From: Turritopsis dohrnii
Taxonomy: Eukaryota; Cnidaria; Hydrozoa; Anthoathecata; Oceaniidae
Assembly (NCBI GenBank): GCA_027922465.2
Contig: BQMF02000041.1
Coordinates: 1,364,001 to 1,428,000 of the forward strand
DNA: 64,000 nucleotides
Direction: 5' to 3'
The stretch's first letter is position 1. Each line of letters starts with the position of its first letter. A model generated the notes under the pieces. That model was given only the letters and a program-made list of their open reading frames with translations, was not told where the DNA came from and made no database searches. Both the position numbers and the translations under genes were made by a program. Of this stretch, positions 45,901 to 56,000 are shown piece after piece.

Positions 45901-47545
45901 AGCAGCAGAAGGCTAAAAGAAAAATTACTCAATTTCAAAAATCAAATACATAATATAGATAAAGTCTAGCTAAACATCCTGTTCATTAGTTTCAAGTCAT
46001 GTTCATATCTTACTGTAATTCTGTAATATCTTACTGATCAATGAAACTATTTTTGTGGTATCATTTTTTCTTACTTAATTACAATCAAACGAATTAGATG
46101 GTTATTTAAAAAATGTTTTATTATAATTCCAAATTAATGGTGGAATTCCTTTTTTTAACAGTTGCACATGTATCACTTGTGCACGTAAGAGTTCATCTGT
46201 ATGGTAGCTTAGAGAGTGTGTGTGATCTCAATGCTATTACTGACTGCTACCACTAACTACCTACAACTATATAATTGAAAAAAAGTTCAAAATGCCCACA
46301 GTTCAAGGTAAACTCAGAATATTTAACATACTTCCCAGGAAAAGAAAAAATTAAGCAAAAAAGATTTTTGTACAGTCAAAGCAACGAGATCAAGGGTGCT
46401 ACTTCATATGATAACCCTTCTTTGCCTATTGAGTGGCAGTATGTGTTGTTGTAAAGAATATACTGTCAATGTGCCTAATTCCAAACAACCTTCCTAATTC
46501 CAGACAATAATCAAAACATATTCCAACTGGTCTGTAAATTAAAAACACAGCATATCTCATACTATCAACCAAACTATAACACAAACTTTTAAATCAGAGA
46601 TAGGTAAATTTATTTCAACACTTGAAAACTACCAACATACAGTTTGAATTTATTTCTCTAAATTTTTAAGATTACTTTTAAAATAGATTCTTCTAAATTG
46701 CCTGCACTCTTCAGTCATGCGTAACTTTGTGAGCACTGTCTATGATGGTAGCCAAGTCAAATAAAAAAGGAGGACACAATAGAGTGTTGAAATAAATAGG
46801 CCATTATGACAATGTGATGTTTCTTCATGTGTTGCTGGTAATTGCTCTCTTTTGGTCTGTTTCATAAACATTTTATTCAGTTATATATGTGGTGGTAAGA
46901 AATTAAGAAAGAATGTTTTTGCTACAAGAATACTTGTTTACTTTTTGTGCATCCAGAAGGTTGTCCGTACTTAGGCATATTGACGGTATATCAGTTCGGG
47001 AGTTTGTGGAATTGTGCATGGTTGCGGAATTCCGCAATATAGTGTTGCAATTTCGTAAATAGTTGTTGAATTCGTCCAAAGCCCCGTTGAGGAATTCAGC
47101 AATGGTCAGACAAAATTGACTATCCAGCCTCCTTGAGAGTTGCTGGGGGCATTTTTCTTTTCTAAGTATCAGTTTAACTTATAAAAATCAAGTTCCCTTG
47201 TGCATTTTGGTATTTAATCTGTGAAAACTTTTTTTATAGGTCATATAGAACGGAAGATACAATACATTTTCTTTAATTTTTCAGGTCAATATATTCCTGA
47301 TGATTTAATTAGAAATACGAAGTGTCTGTTTTACGACACTGTTGTTGAATTTCGCAATACGTGACGTCAAAGTTAAAGAATTCCGCAAAGTTGTTGATTT
47401 CCGCACTTTCCCGAACTGACATAAGGTAAATTGACTATATTAATATAAGCATACAAATTAAAACAGAAAGGCCATTTACCATATCAGACATAGTTACTTC
47501 ATTGTTTTCAGGTATCACAGAATCCATATTCATTAAATGGTAACC
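39970..47545 (-). CDS. KDZ-type DNA transposase gene, 13 exons, one frameshift
   Basis: Exons on minus: 47545-47481, 45912-45882, 44739-44350, 44271-44082, 43998-43554, 43350-43282, 43207-43145, 43068-43021, 42909-42754, 42655-42101, 41983-41809, 41720-41522 and 41444-39970 (TAA). All are GT-AG and phases agree. From the ATG at 47534 the product is about 1,280 residues. A SWIM-type zinc motif (ECSCSTYATT...GCCH) lies at 42560-42600, and a further Cys cluster is encoded by 41720-41522. The last exon has ACDGTKLGI, then ILYDFACSLSEYTKNRES with TRFYHDIFHGFTHKC, then ICEQFNSF, fitting the D, D, E of KDZ (Kyakuja-Dileera-Zisupton) transposases and the related HMGXB3-like proteins. In exon 41983-41809 a run of nine A puts the frame out by one, so the copy is disabled unless this is a sequencing error. 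Confidence 0.75.
44830..45876. mobile_element. 1-kb DNA element inserted at a KDZ splice donor
   Basis: Ends CAGGCCTGGATGAATGGCG and, at the right, the complement of CAGGCCTGGTCATGAAT. CATACC flanks both sides (6-bp duplication). Subterminal zones hold repeated GGCGTGCG(A/T)T-type motifs, which make a local CpG-rich patch. On the minus strand the duplicated bases are GGTATG, so both copies keep a usable GT donor and the gene can still be spliced. No transposase is encoded. The interior includes the tandem duplication at 45091. Confidence 0.8.
45091..45220. repeat. 71-bp direct duplication
   Basis: ACGAAAGAAAAACTTGTTTG...CGTTTCAACGAA occurs at 45091 and 45162, with only two or three differences, inside the 1-kb element. 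Confidence 0.8.
46992..47418. mobile_element. 427-bp MITE with CAGTTCGGGA ends
   Basis: Ends CAGTTCGGGA and TCCCGAACTG, with short GCGGAATTCCGCAA-type motifs repeated near both ends (for example 47030 and 47380). It lies in the first coding-side intron of the KDZ gene. No target duplication is clear. Confidence 0.6.
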
Positions 47546-47639
47546 TGTTAAATACAAAAAAGTAAATACAAAAATTCATCAATGTTTATCTAATATAATG
47601 GACTATAACTTTTTACAAAGTAAGTACTAACTAAACGAG

Positions 47640-47976
47640 ATTCATACAGATATACCTGCTAATATAAACCAAAAGAACGTTCGAAATTCGAAAATGCAAA
47701 GAAAACAACACGCTGTTCTTCGGCTCTTTCTTTGTTTCTTCCAAATAATCTTCCAGAACGTGCTAGAAAAAAAGAAAGCAGCCACCACAAAAAGAGAAAC
47801 AAGACAGTTAGAAACGAAAGGTTCTAACACGCAAAAAGTGATGGAAACAAAATCAAAAAATTTCAAATAAGTAATTCTGGAATAAACCCTTCTTTTTCTT
47901 GATATTGTGCCACTGTTTTCCTCCTGGCCTGGTATGCTCTGTTTACATTTTAGTTCCGCAGTTCTTAACACCATCT
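47640..47976 (-). other. Possible 5' exons of the KDZ gene
   Basis: The minus strand opens MVLRTAELKCKQSIPGQEEN, followed by SGTISRKRR (47974-47885). A strong acceptor (polypyrimidine-CTAG) then precedes a basic segment at 47762-47650 that ends in a good GCAG|GTATAT donor. I could not find one set of phases linking both pieces to the 47545 exon, so they may be untranslated or alternative. Confidence 0.35.
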
Positions 47977-48348
47977 TTGCAGCTACAGATGAAACATATT
48001 AATGACGTACTATTTTTACCATATATAGGATGGCCTCAGATTGTTAGATGAACTGTATGTTAGAGACTTAACGGAGTGGTGTCATGAAAATTGGAAAAAA
48101 AATTTTTTCTTCATATATTCCTTGTTTTAATGTAGATACTACAAAATAAATTTAATTTGGAAAAAAAAATCTTTTTTTCGCTATAAAATGCCACTTTAAA
48201 ACATAGGCTTAAAACGCTGAATAAATTAGTAATAATTATGTGACGTCATTGAAGAAGTTATGTTCAGTGTCGATGCGATGTTTTGCATTCAAATCGAGCG
48301 AGTGTTCTTTGAAATTCAAGCAATAACTAAGTGTTTTTCTTAAATCTA

Positions 48349-48447
48349 ATGAAAAACATGGTTATTTGTGCTGCTGTGGGATGTGACAGTGACTCAACCA
48401 AAGGACAGAACATTAGTTTGTTTAGATTACCTAAAATTCATATTTAA
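48349..48447 (+). pseudogene. Truncated THAP zinc-finger start
   Basis: A 32-codon frame, MKNMVICAAVGCDSDSTKG then NISLFRLPKI. The C-x4-C pair, spacing to the F-x-x-P motif and position at the N-terminus are those of a THAP (C2CH) DNA-binding domain. A stop follows in an A-rich run; the tryptophan-containing continuation can be sensed in another frame (WISRLKRGQF), so this is a broken domain. THAP domains serve as the DNA-binding part of P and Kolobok transposases. Confidence 0.65.
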
Positions 48448-49960
48448 AAAAAATATGGATTTCAAGGTTGAAGCGAGGCCAATTTTCCATCTTTACGTCA
48501 CTTAAATTTTAAAGAATCATGTTTTGGAAGAAATTTGATGGTAAACATGTTATAAGGAGTTTTACTTTACTGTTTTATCTGCATTTTTCGTTATACATAT
48601 AGGTGAACTTTTACTTTCTGTGTGCAAGCGTTTTTCGATTTTTGTTTTCATGTTTCTCTTCAAACTGGGAATTTGAATATTATTCCGTTTCACCGATTAT
48701 TTCATTATTGTTTTCATAGAATGAGCTATTGATTCTTGAACTCCTGCACCGGTGTTACACAATTTTCACCTGAAACGGAAAATTGGAAAAACGTTAACTT
48801 TTAATACATGAATTTTACTACGATCAATGATCAACTCAATATTGCATGTATTTATTTTTTTTCGTTTTGATTTGTACAAAAATTTATTTTGAAATTTATC
48901 GTCTTCAATCGCATAAACTTCTTTGCAACCAGAACAATCAATTTCTCTACATTTATACATTTGCATCACTGTTTGTTGCGAACTCTGGTAAAGCATTTTC
49001 GTCAGCATCATCAAAATCATCATCCGGACTTCTTCATGTTCTTTACAGCAACTGGGTCAAAACTATATGGCTTAAACCGCTAAAATTCTCTGTGAAATCC
49101 TTGAATAAAACTCATTGCTACATTCTTCATCTTCGCTGAGAACATCTGATTCCTCTTCACTTGAATTCTCACTCATGATTTTTGAAAACATGAAAAACTA
49201 GTACGCTCCTTTGCACTGACAGAACAAATAAAAATAAATGAAACTTCTTCAATGACGTCACACGTTTTTCATCAGAAAAGAAGACGGGGGTTTATAAAAT
49301 AATAAACTAGCATGTAGCTTTAGCTAAAAAAGGCCCCGCGCTCAAGCATTCCAATTTATACAGACAGCAAGCTATACATTAACAGCGGAAATGAAAACAA
49401 GTTTTTGGACGAAAAAAAATGTTTGGGTTGATTTGGAACCTGATATGAGGCAAAGTTATATGCTTAAATATTTCGAAAAAATCAGTTTTTGGCATTTCAA
49501 AACCAACTTGCAATATGCAAACCAAATAGATCTACACTTAAACAGATGAAAATATGCACAAAACTTTGTTACTTTCTGTTATCTCTTAGGTCTAAGTTAC
49601 ACTGATGCTAATATACCTTTCAAAAAGTGTAAATAAGGCTTAACAAGTAATATTAGAAAGTATTTGCTACAAACAAGAGAAATGTGTGAATTGAAACCAT
49701 GGATACATATTTTATAATTTTTATAATTAAAATGTCGTTCACTTCACTAAAACAACACAAAAGTAACACGAAAAATGTCTAAGCAATTTTAGCATACGAT
49801 CTTCCTAAATAACATAGTATAATATAATAATAAATTAGGAAAGAGAAAAACATTCTGTCTCCCACTTACAGTACCATGCTTTGTTTGAAACGGGAAAAAA
49901 GCAAAGTCAGCTAATAATTGTATTCCACCGTGTAACGTCAACACGAAAGTTGGAGGATGA

Positions 49961-49991
49961 AGATGATGATGATGATGATGATGATGATGAA
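49961..49991. repeat. (GAT)n microsatellite
   Basis: About nine GAT/ATG units inside the Kolobok-like element. Confidence 0.85.
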
Positions 49992-50189
49992 GAACAAAAT
50001 CGGAAACTGACATTCGCCTATCTCGTGAAACTACTACGCCTCCTCGCTCGCTTACGCTCGCTGCGGGGGCAAAAACTCAATATCTTCGGAAGTAAAACGT
50101 TTTTAAACAAAGTTTCAACGCAGGCTAACTACACATTTTTTAAACTAAAGTTTGTCATAAAATTGGAAATGACGATACCACTCCTTTAA

Positions 50190-50666
50190 AGCCTTTTCTT
50201 GTATCTAAAGAAACATAATTACTTTGCACACTTATTTCAAGTGTTGATGTGAAGTTTCTAATGACTTTGTAGGGAAAAATTCACGAACAACTCTACTAAG
50301 TTGTATATAATTCCCTACAAATCTATAGAAAAATAGTTTCGTGTAAACGAACCATGATTTTTCCGAATCCCGCTAATCCGAGTTGAATTTTTACAGCAGC
50401 GAAAGTTATTGATGACGGACGCCAAAGATTTTTTTTGCTAGAAAGCTCCAAGAAAAGTTAACATCTAAAAATGAAAATGATTCGAAGAACGGCGCTTCTA
50501 GTTGCAAGGATTGTCGTAAAAAAGGATAGATACAAGGACATATTTATGACATTAATTCATTGTCGATATTCCTTTTTGCAAGTCGTCTAGTGGCTTTAAA
50601 AGTATACAGGTGCGATTACTACACTGTCTTGGAATGTCTGAATACTTCAGGACTTCAGTAGATTAA
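50190..50666. other. No feature recognised
   Basis: AT-rich spacer between the Kolobok-like element and the SINE; no coding or repeat signal. Confidence 0.5.
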
Positions 50667-50722
50667 GGGTGTGGTTATTTATTTATTTATTATTTTATTT
50701 ATTTATTTATTTATTTATTTGT

Positions 50723-50753
<31 letters not shown>

Positions 50754-50886
50754 TGAATGTTTAATCAGGATAGCCTCTTCAGTTCCTTAAAGTACTGTTA
50801 TCAATGGGTTCCTGCTAAACAGGTCCTAGAACCCGTGACCTCCCGAACAGGAAGCGAGCACTCTAACACAAGGCTACCAGTCGGTT
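50667..50886 (-). repeat. tRNA-derived SINE with (AAAT)n tail
   Basis: On the minus strand 50884-50820 reads as a tRNA-like head: a TAGCCTTGTGTTAGAGTG region for box A, then GGGAGGTCACGGGTTCTAGG with box B. A short body follows and the copy ends in an (AAAT)n tract (TTTA on +, 50675-50754). Head, body and tail in this order are the definition of a tRNA-derived SINE. RNA polymerase III would transcribe it from the internal boxes. Confidence 0.75.
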
Positions 50887-51099
50887 GTAGGTCGTATCTA
50901 CAGTATCTACGATTTCTCTTTTAAGCCATAATTCAATTTCCGCGCTTATAGCGTAGGAAATTGTTTGGTTTACACATTCTATCTATCTATCTCTGTCACA
51001 GTTTTTTGTCGTTTTCGGAAAGTCCATTCGGATTTCGGATTGTTTGTTTATTCAGAATAGTTAATGACTGATCTATGCTAGGAACTTAGGACAGGTTTG

Positions 51100-51350
51100 A
51101 CTAAAATTGGGCAATTTAGACAGGGTGCTGATTTCAAATTTGACAGTCATTTTGTCAGAATTGACTAAAATTGGACAATTTGGGCCAAATTTGGACCAAA
51201 TTTCGAAAGTTCTTCAAATTTCATGAAATTTTGCATGGATTACATTTGAAAGGTGCTGATTTCGAATTTGACAGTCATTTTGTCAGATTTGACTAAAATT
51301 GGACGATTTGGGCCAAATTTGGACCAAATTTGGAAAAATCTTCAATTCTC
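51100..51350. repeat. Second locus of the dispersed 120-130-bp repeat
   Basis: Two units with GGTGCTGATTTC(A/G)AATTTG at 51123 and 51252 (period 129), each followed by a 'TTTTGTCAG..TTGACTAAAATTGG' segment and 'GCCAAATTTGGACC'. It matches the units at 2441 and 2563. Confidence 0.75.
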
Positions 51351-51359
51351 ATGAACAAA

Positions 51360-52820
51360 CATCATGTGTAAGATATTGGTGAACTGTTTTTCTGGCCCCG
51401 AAACATCATAGTAGTGAATTGCAAAGCTGTCAAGATTAAGTTAAATAAATTAAAGAAGGGAGTAATTTGATGAATTCCAGACTGTATCAAATTATTAGTC
51501 AGTGTACAAGTCATTCAGATATCTTTAAAATTAGCCTAAAGCAATTTTCTCAAGGGCTGATACGGAAATTGCTCAAGCCTAATGGCTTTTAGGTTTTTTT
51601 TGATAATGTTGTAAAACAGTCATCTTAAGGGAGTCTTGTCAGTGCAAGCAGACACCATTTTTTTCTTTGAGAAAGCAATACCATGAATATTAATGAAATT
51701 ATGTAAATAGAATAATTTTGATGACGAGACGTAAACGAAAAGTAAACCGAATTTTTCTCTTGTTTTCTCTTTCTCTCTTTTTCATTGCATCAAAAATAGT
51801 TTTAAAAGTTAAACTTTCAAGTTAACTGTCGCCTGAGTTGCCAAAATGATTATTATGCTGACTAGGCAGTCATTGTTGGCGCCATCTTTAGTTTGGTTGC
51901 CGATTCACCTGTGTCACACGGCACAATCTACTTGCATGTAGCGTCCTACATTTTGGCTTTCACAGAATCTAAATGCGTTTTGTACTAACCTCTCGGCCTC
52001 AGTGGAAGCTTTTGTTTTGAGTTAATTTTCAAGGAACATTTCTCATTTGTATAGTAGTATAATTGTACAAATGTATCTGTTTATACAGGAGTCATGGGTT
52101 CAACCCCCGACCGAGTCATACCAGTGATTATAACGGTGTGAATGAATCCGTTCTGCTTAGAACTCAATAGGAGAATAGGAGAGTAGGAATGGTGCAACGA
52201 AAGCTGTACAAGGTTTTTGGTTTGTGTAAAAAGAAATATCAGTTAATCATGAATGCATATAAGTTATATAAGTCAGGTTGAAGTCAAGTAATGGTTGTTG
52301 TTGACCATGTTCATTTGGTCATTGTGTCGACTATTGAGGAAGTCAGGGTTTATTCCTCCTCTTATCCCTTTATTTGGTCAATGACCGTTTATTTTATTGT
52401 ACATTCCATGTTCTGCCCCAAACGCATCCTGTTCATTTTGCGCAAAGTTCCATATTATCACAGAAATTCCTGAAAACAACCTCTATATAATCTATTGAAA
52501 ATCCATCTTCTGTGATGGCTATTGAAGCCATCACAAAGAAAGTTTTGAACTGTCCTTAGAGATTGTTAACCCAAACAGAAATAACAAAGTTTCGAATGCG
52601 AACTATATCTTGAGAACCAATCAGACATGTATGTCGAGATAGGGCAAAACGTTTGATCTTCATCCTTCAAGACAGCTGAAATTCACAGTTTTTAATTTTT
52701 CAGAAAGCAAAGGCAAAGAAATTCTTCTTGTTGCTCCCTATAAAGATTTGATTTAAGGATTTTCCTGAATTAAAATTTTCACAAATTCACTGCGAATACT
52801 TTTGTAACGTTTTAAAAAAT
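51360..52820. other. No gene; possible SINE trace
   Basis: At 52088-52130 the plus strand reads GTCATGGGTTCAACCCCCGACC, a box-B-like stretch that could be the remnant of another tRNA-derived SINE. Otherwise nothing is supported. Confidence 0.35.
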
Positions 52821-52821
52821 T

Positions 52822-53004
52822 TCGACTCCCGTTTTCTCGAACACCTGTTATCTCGAATCAATTAGTTATTTAGTCCCTTAAACTGTTTTTTGCTCGTTAT
52901 CTCGAACTTTTTCTCGAACGATTGCCATTACCCCTAGTCACCGGAGCATTTCTATCTCGAACTTTTTGGCCGGTTCTTTCAAGGTTCGAGATAACGAGCG
53001 TCGA
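52822..53004. mobile_element. Pogo-type MITE, about 183 bp
   Basis: Left end CGACTCCCGTTTTCTCGAAC, right end complement CGACGCTCGTTATCTCGAAC. 'TATCTCGAA' recurs inside. Ends of this kind (CGACxCxCGTTATCTCGAA) are typical of pogo/Tigger-related elements. A decayed pogo-like transposase also occurs in this window at 6590-7480, but a direct link is not shown. Confidence 0.7.
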
Positions 53005-56000
53005 CTATATAAATTCTTATTTCGAACAAGCCGCTGGGGTGTTTATTCAAAATTCAGAATCTTCTAAAGAGCGTGACCACATGCCGTAGAGGGCAGTTCA
53101 CAACACTATTGTTTATTATTGGATATCAAGTTTACTATACAGTGGAATCTCAATTGGGTATACCACAAAGCAGAAGCAAGTTTAATTTTCACAAAGTGGA
53201 TAGCAAGTCTAGAGATGGAATTTTTTCCTGGTGAAAACAGTTTCTATGAAGTGAAGATTTTTCCATAAATTAACAGGGGTAAAAATCTAAAACAGTACTA
53301 TTTTTTTCTAAATTTGCTTTTATATTTTTCTGCATATAAGACCAAGTGAGTAAACAAAAAAAAGGCGTTTTAAAGAAGATTATGTTCGTCTCACAAATGA
53401 ACATAACACGAACATGGAGGCCCACATCAGTGAGTTACACTGCAATTTCCCTCTGGCCTCGGTAAAACAATAATTAATAAATAAAAATAAAGTCTGATGG
53501 TAAAGATTTGCCAGAGTACTTGAGTCGAATGTTGTTCGTCATTATCGACATTCGAAAGGAGGCTAGATATGATGTAATTTACGGAGCGATCTCCCTTAGC
53601 GACGCGTTCGGAAATATTGTAGTTCTGTCGTGGTGATGAAATCTATGTCAGACATCAATGAATATGAACCTTAATTAAATCACGCATGTTCTTTTTGTGG
53701 CTAAAGTCAAAAGTATAGATAAGTCGTAGTGGAAGACTTGTTGATGATAATAGTTCACGTGTAATTTAAATTTCGTAATTGGATAAGCAAATTATGGAAA
53801 TTGACCTCATCTGCAGTTATTTTTGGTTAAGTTGTCACCTGATTAGAACTTAGGCTTCTTTCAGTTACGTCCCTTGAAGAATTTGTTTCTATTTTGCTGT
53901 TGGACAAATTTCCTTTTATGTTTATCTCGTGCTGAACTATACTTCATATAACAGTAGTTGCAATCAAAAGCACAGCGATTCCATTTTGGTTGTGTTTGCT
54001 GTAACTTTTTAACTTTTGTACCTTTTGTTTTGTCTTTCTTTTTTCTCTCTATGAGTTTTGAAGAGAAAATTAGTGTGTAAACTTCTTCCAGGATCGTTCA
54101 ATTGTTTTTTTCGACTGATCAATAAGTTGAATGAGCCTGGAAACAAACTTGGTTCAAGTCAGAATATGTCACTTTGGTTAGTGGTTAAAATCTGCATCTA
54201 TTACATATCAGGATGAAAGTTAGCTTTGAAGATTCTGAGGCAAGTTTTAAGTACTGGGTTTGTTATCTTAAAGATAATCAACACTTCCTTGGCCGCTTTG
54301 ACGTAGATTCATAAACTGACATATAAGTATTTTCTACTCAGGGTAAGTAAGGACTGTAGAAGGATATGGTTATGAAGTAGTTCTTCGTCTTCGTGATAAT
54401 ATAAATTCAATTTCACACGAGGATACATGAGGCCAGACATGTGTTTAGGATATACGTCATTAAGATTTAATCATTTTAATTTGGAAGCAATAATCTCACC
54501 TCATCATAAAGTTATTACCACTTACTCCAGATGTCATTTCTGAAAATTGATTCCTTTCACCGCATCATTGCCGAAATGAGCATTACTGGTCGCAAATTCG
54601 TTTTTAATAGCTTGCAAAATTACCTTCCAATTAATCAAATGAAGAGACATTTATATTCATATTAACGATGTTGTTGTCGAACATATATTTTTAAAGTGGA
54701 CGATATGCTTAAATAACAATATTTGATTTTATCTTTTCTTCTAGTTAAAAAGTATGGACATTCACAGATCTTTCACGAAGCTTCGAAAAGGGACTTGGGG
54801 ACAACATCTTCAGTCAGTTTTTCAGCTATCTTCATTTTGTAATGGGATTATCATTACAAAAATCACTCCACACAAACACGATGTTTCTGTTTATAGCTTT
54901 TAGATTCAGACTGTCTCAAACTGATTGTTCACGTGTTGTAAACTCAACTAAATTCATTTGAATTAACAGAACGTTTTCAGGAATATTTCCAAGGCTCATT
55001 TTGCTATCTTCAGTGATAGATAATGTTTGGGCAGCTAATTCTTTCAATTCTTTTGAAGACCATAGGTTGAAAAGACAATAGCGAATTATAATAGAAACGT
55101 GAAAAACGTTAGAAACGTGCTGATTCAGCATTGTTTACTAGCAATGGATAAGGTATAGAAGAAAGGGAGACTGGACAGCAAGTTGATGTTTATATGACAT
55201 AAAAGAGTGTTTCTATTTTTACCAGCGTTGTTTTTGTTACTCACACCCCTCCCTAACAGCACTGCCAATGAAAACAAATCATAGTTACAAATCTTCTTGA
55301 AAAGAGGTTGTCTTACTGTGAAGAACATTCTCTGAGTTCTTGCTCATGAGTGGCGTTAGTGTAATCCTCCTTTTGACATGACCTATGTAAGTCTAGGTCT
55401 GACCTATCATACAAGGTCTAATCTTCCTTGGGCTGAAAAGCAGTGGTTACAAGGCATCTTACCGAGACAAGAGAAGCTGAGAGAAAATATAGTTTAATAG
55501 CACATTTATGTAAATGGAAGTATTGAGTTTACTCTGAGTACAAAGCCAAGTGTTTGAATAAGTCATTAAAATAAAAAAAAGTCTGGATTGGTTTGGTAAA
55601 ATACACTTCAGGTTTTACAATATATATGTCGAGGACGCATTCGCACTACCGATGGATCATTACAAAGTTAGAAATAAGTTAAGTTCTCCATTCAATTGAG
55701 CGTTCAACCGTAAAACAACGGTCTGTTTTGAAAAGTCGATAATGATACCTTCAGCGTGGTTTACTGAAATTAATTGCGGATAGAGAAAATGACTTCCATT
55801 TTAAATCGATTGTGTGTTGGATTTGTTTCTGTCTGGGTTAATCGAGCACATTATTGTATAATGTCTCGTTCATCCAAACATAATTGGAAACTCACTGTTG
55901 TAGAGGTACCACGATCCATGATCGCATCTTGCTCATAAAAGACCAGTGAACAAAAAATTCCGGTTTCGTTATTAGCTATATTTAAAGAAATGAATAAATA

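Larger units (their letters stand above)
48068..50189. mobile_element. TTAA-flanked Kolobok-like element, decayed
   Basis: TTAA stands at both ends (48068-48071 and 50186-50189), adjoining related ends CGGAGTGGTGTCATGAAAAT and (complement) AGGAGTGGTATCGTCATTTC. A TTAA duplication and a THAP-bearing protein are typical of Kolobok. Inside, a second perfect 20-bp inverted pair GTGACGTCATTGAAGAAGTT lies at 48240-48259 and 49242-49261. The plus strand has a THAP remnant. The minus strand (49190-48900) has a broken acidic frame starting MSENSSEEESDVLS and containing KPYSFDPVAV and a Cys cluster. Confidence 0.65.

Noticed and set aside
45716..45916. 66-codon plus-strand frame
   Set aside because: It covers the CpG-rich end of the 1-kb element and the opposite strand of a KDZ exon.
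49881..50189. 102-codon plus-strand frame with a poly-Asp run
   Set aside because: The acidic run is the (GAT)n microsatellite and the frame ends inside the TTAA terminal repeat.
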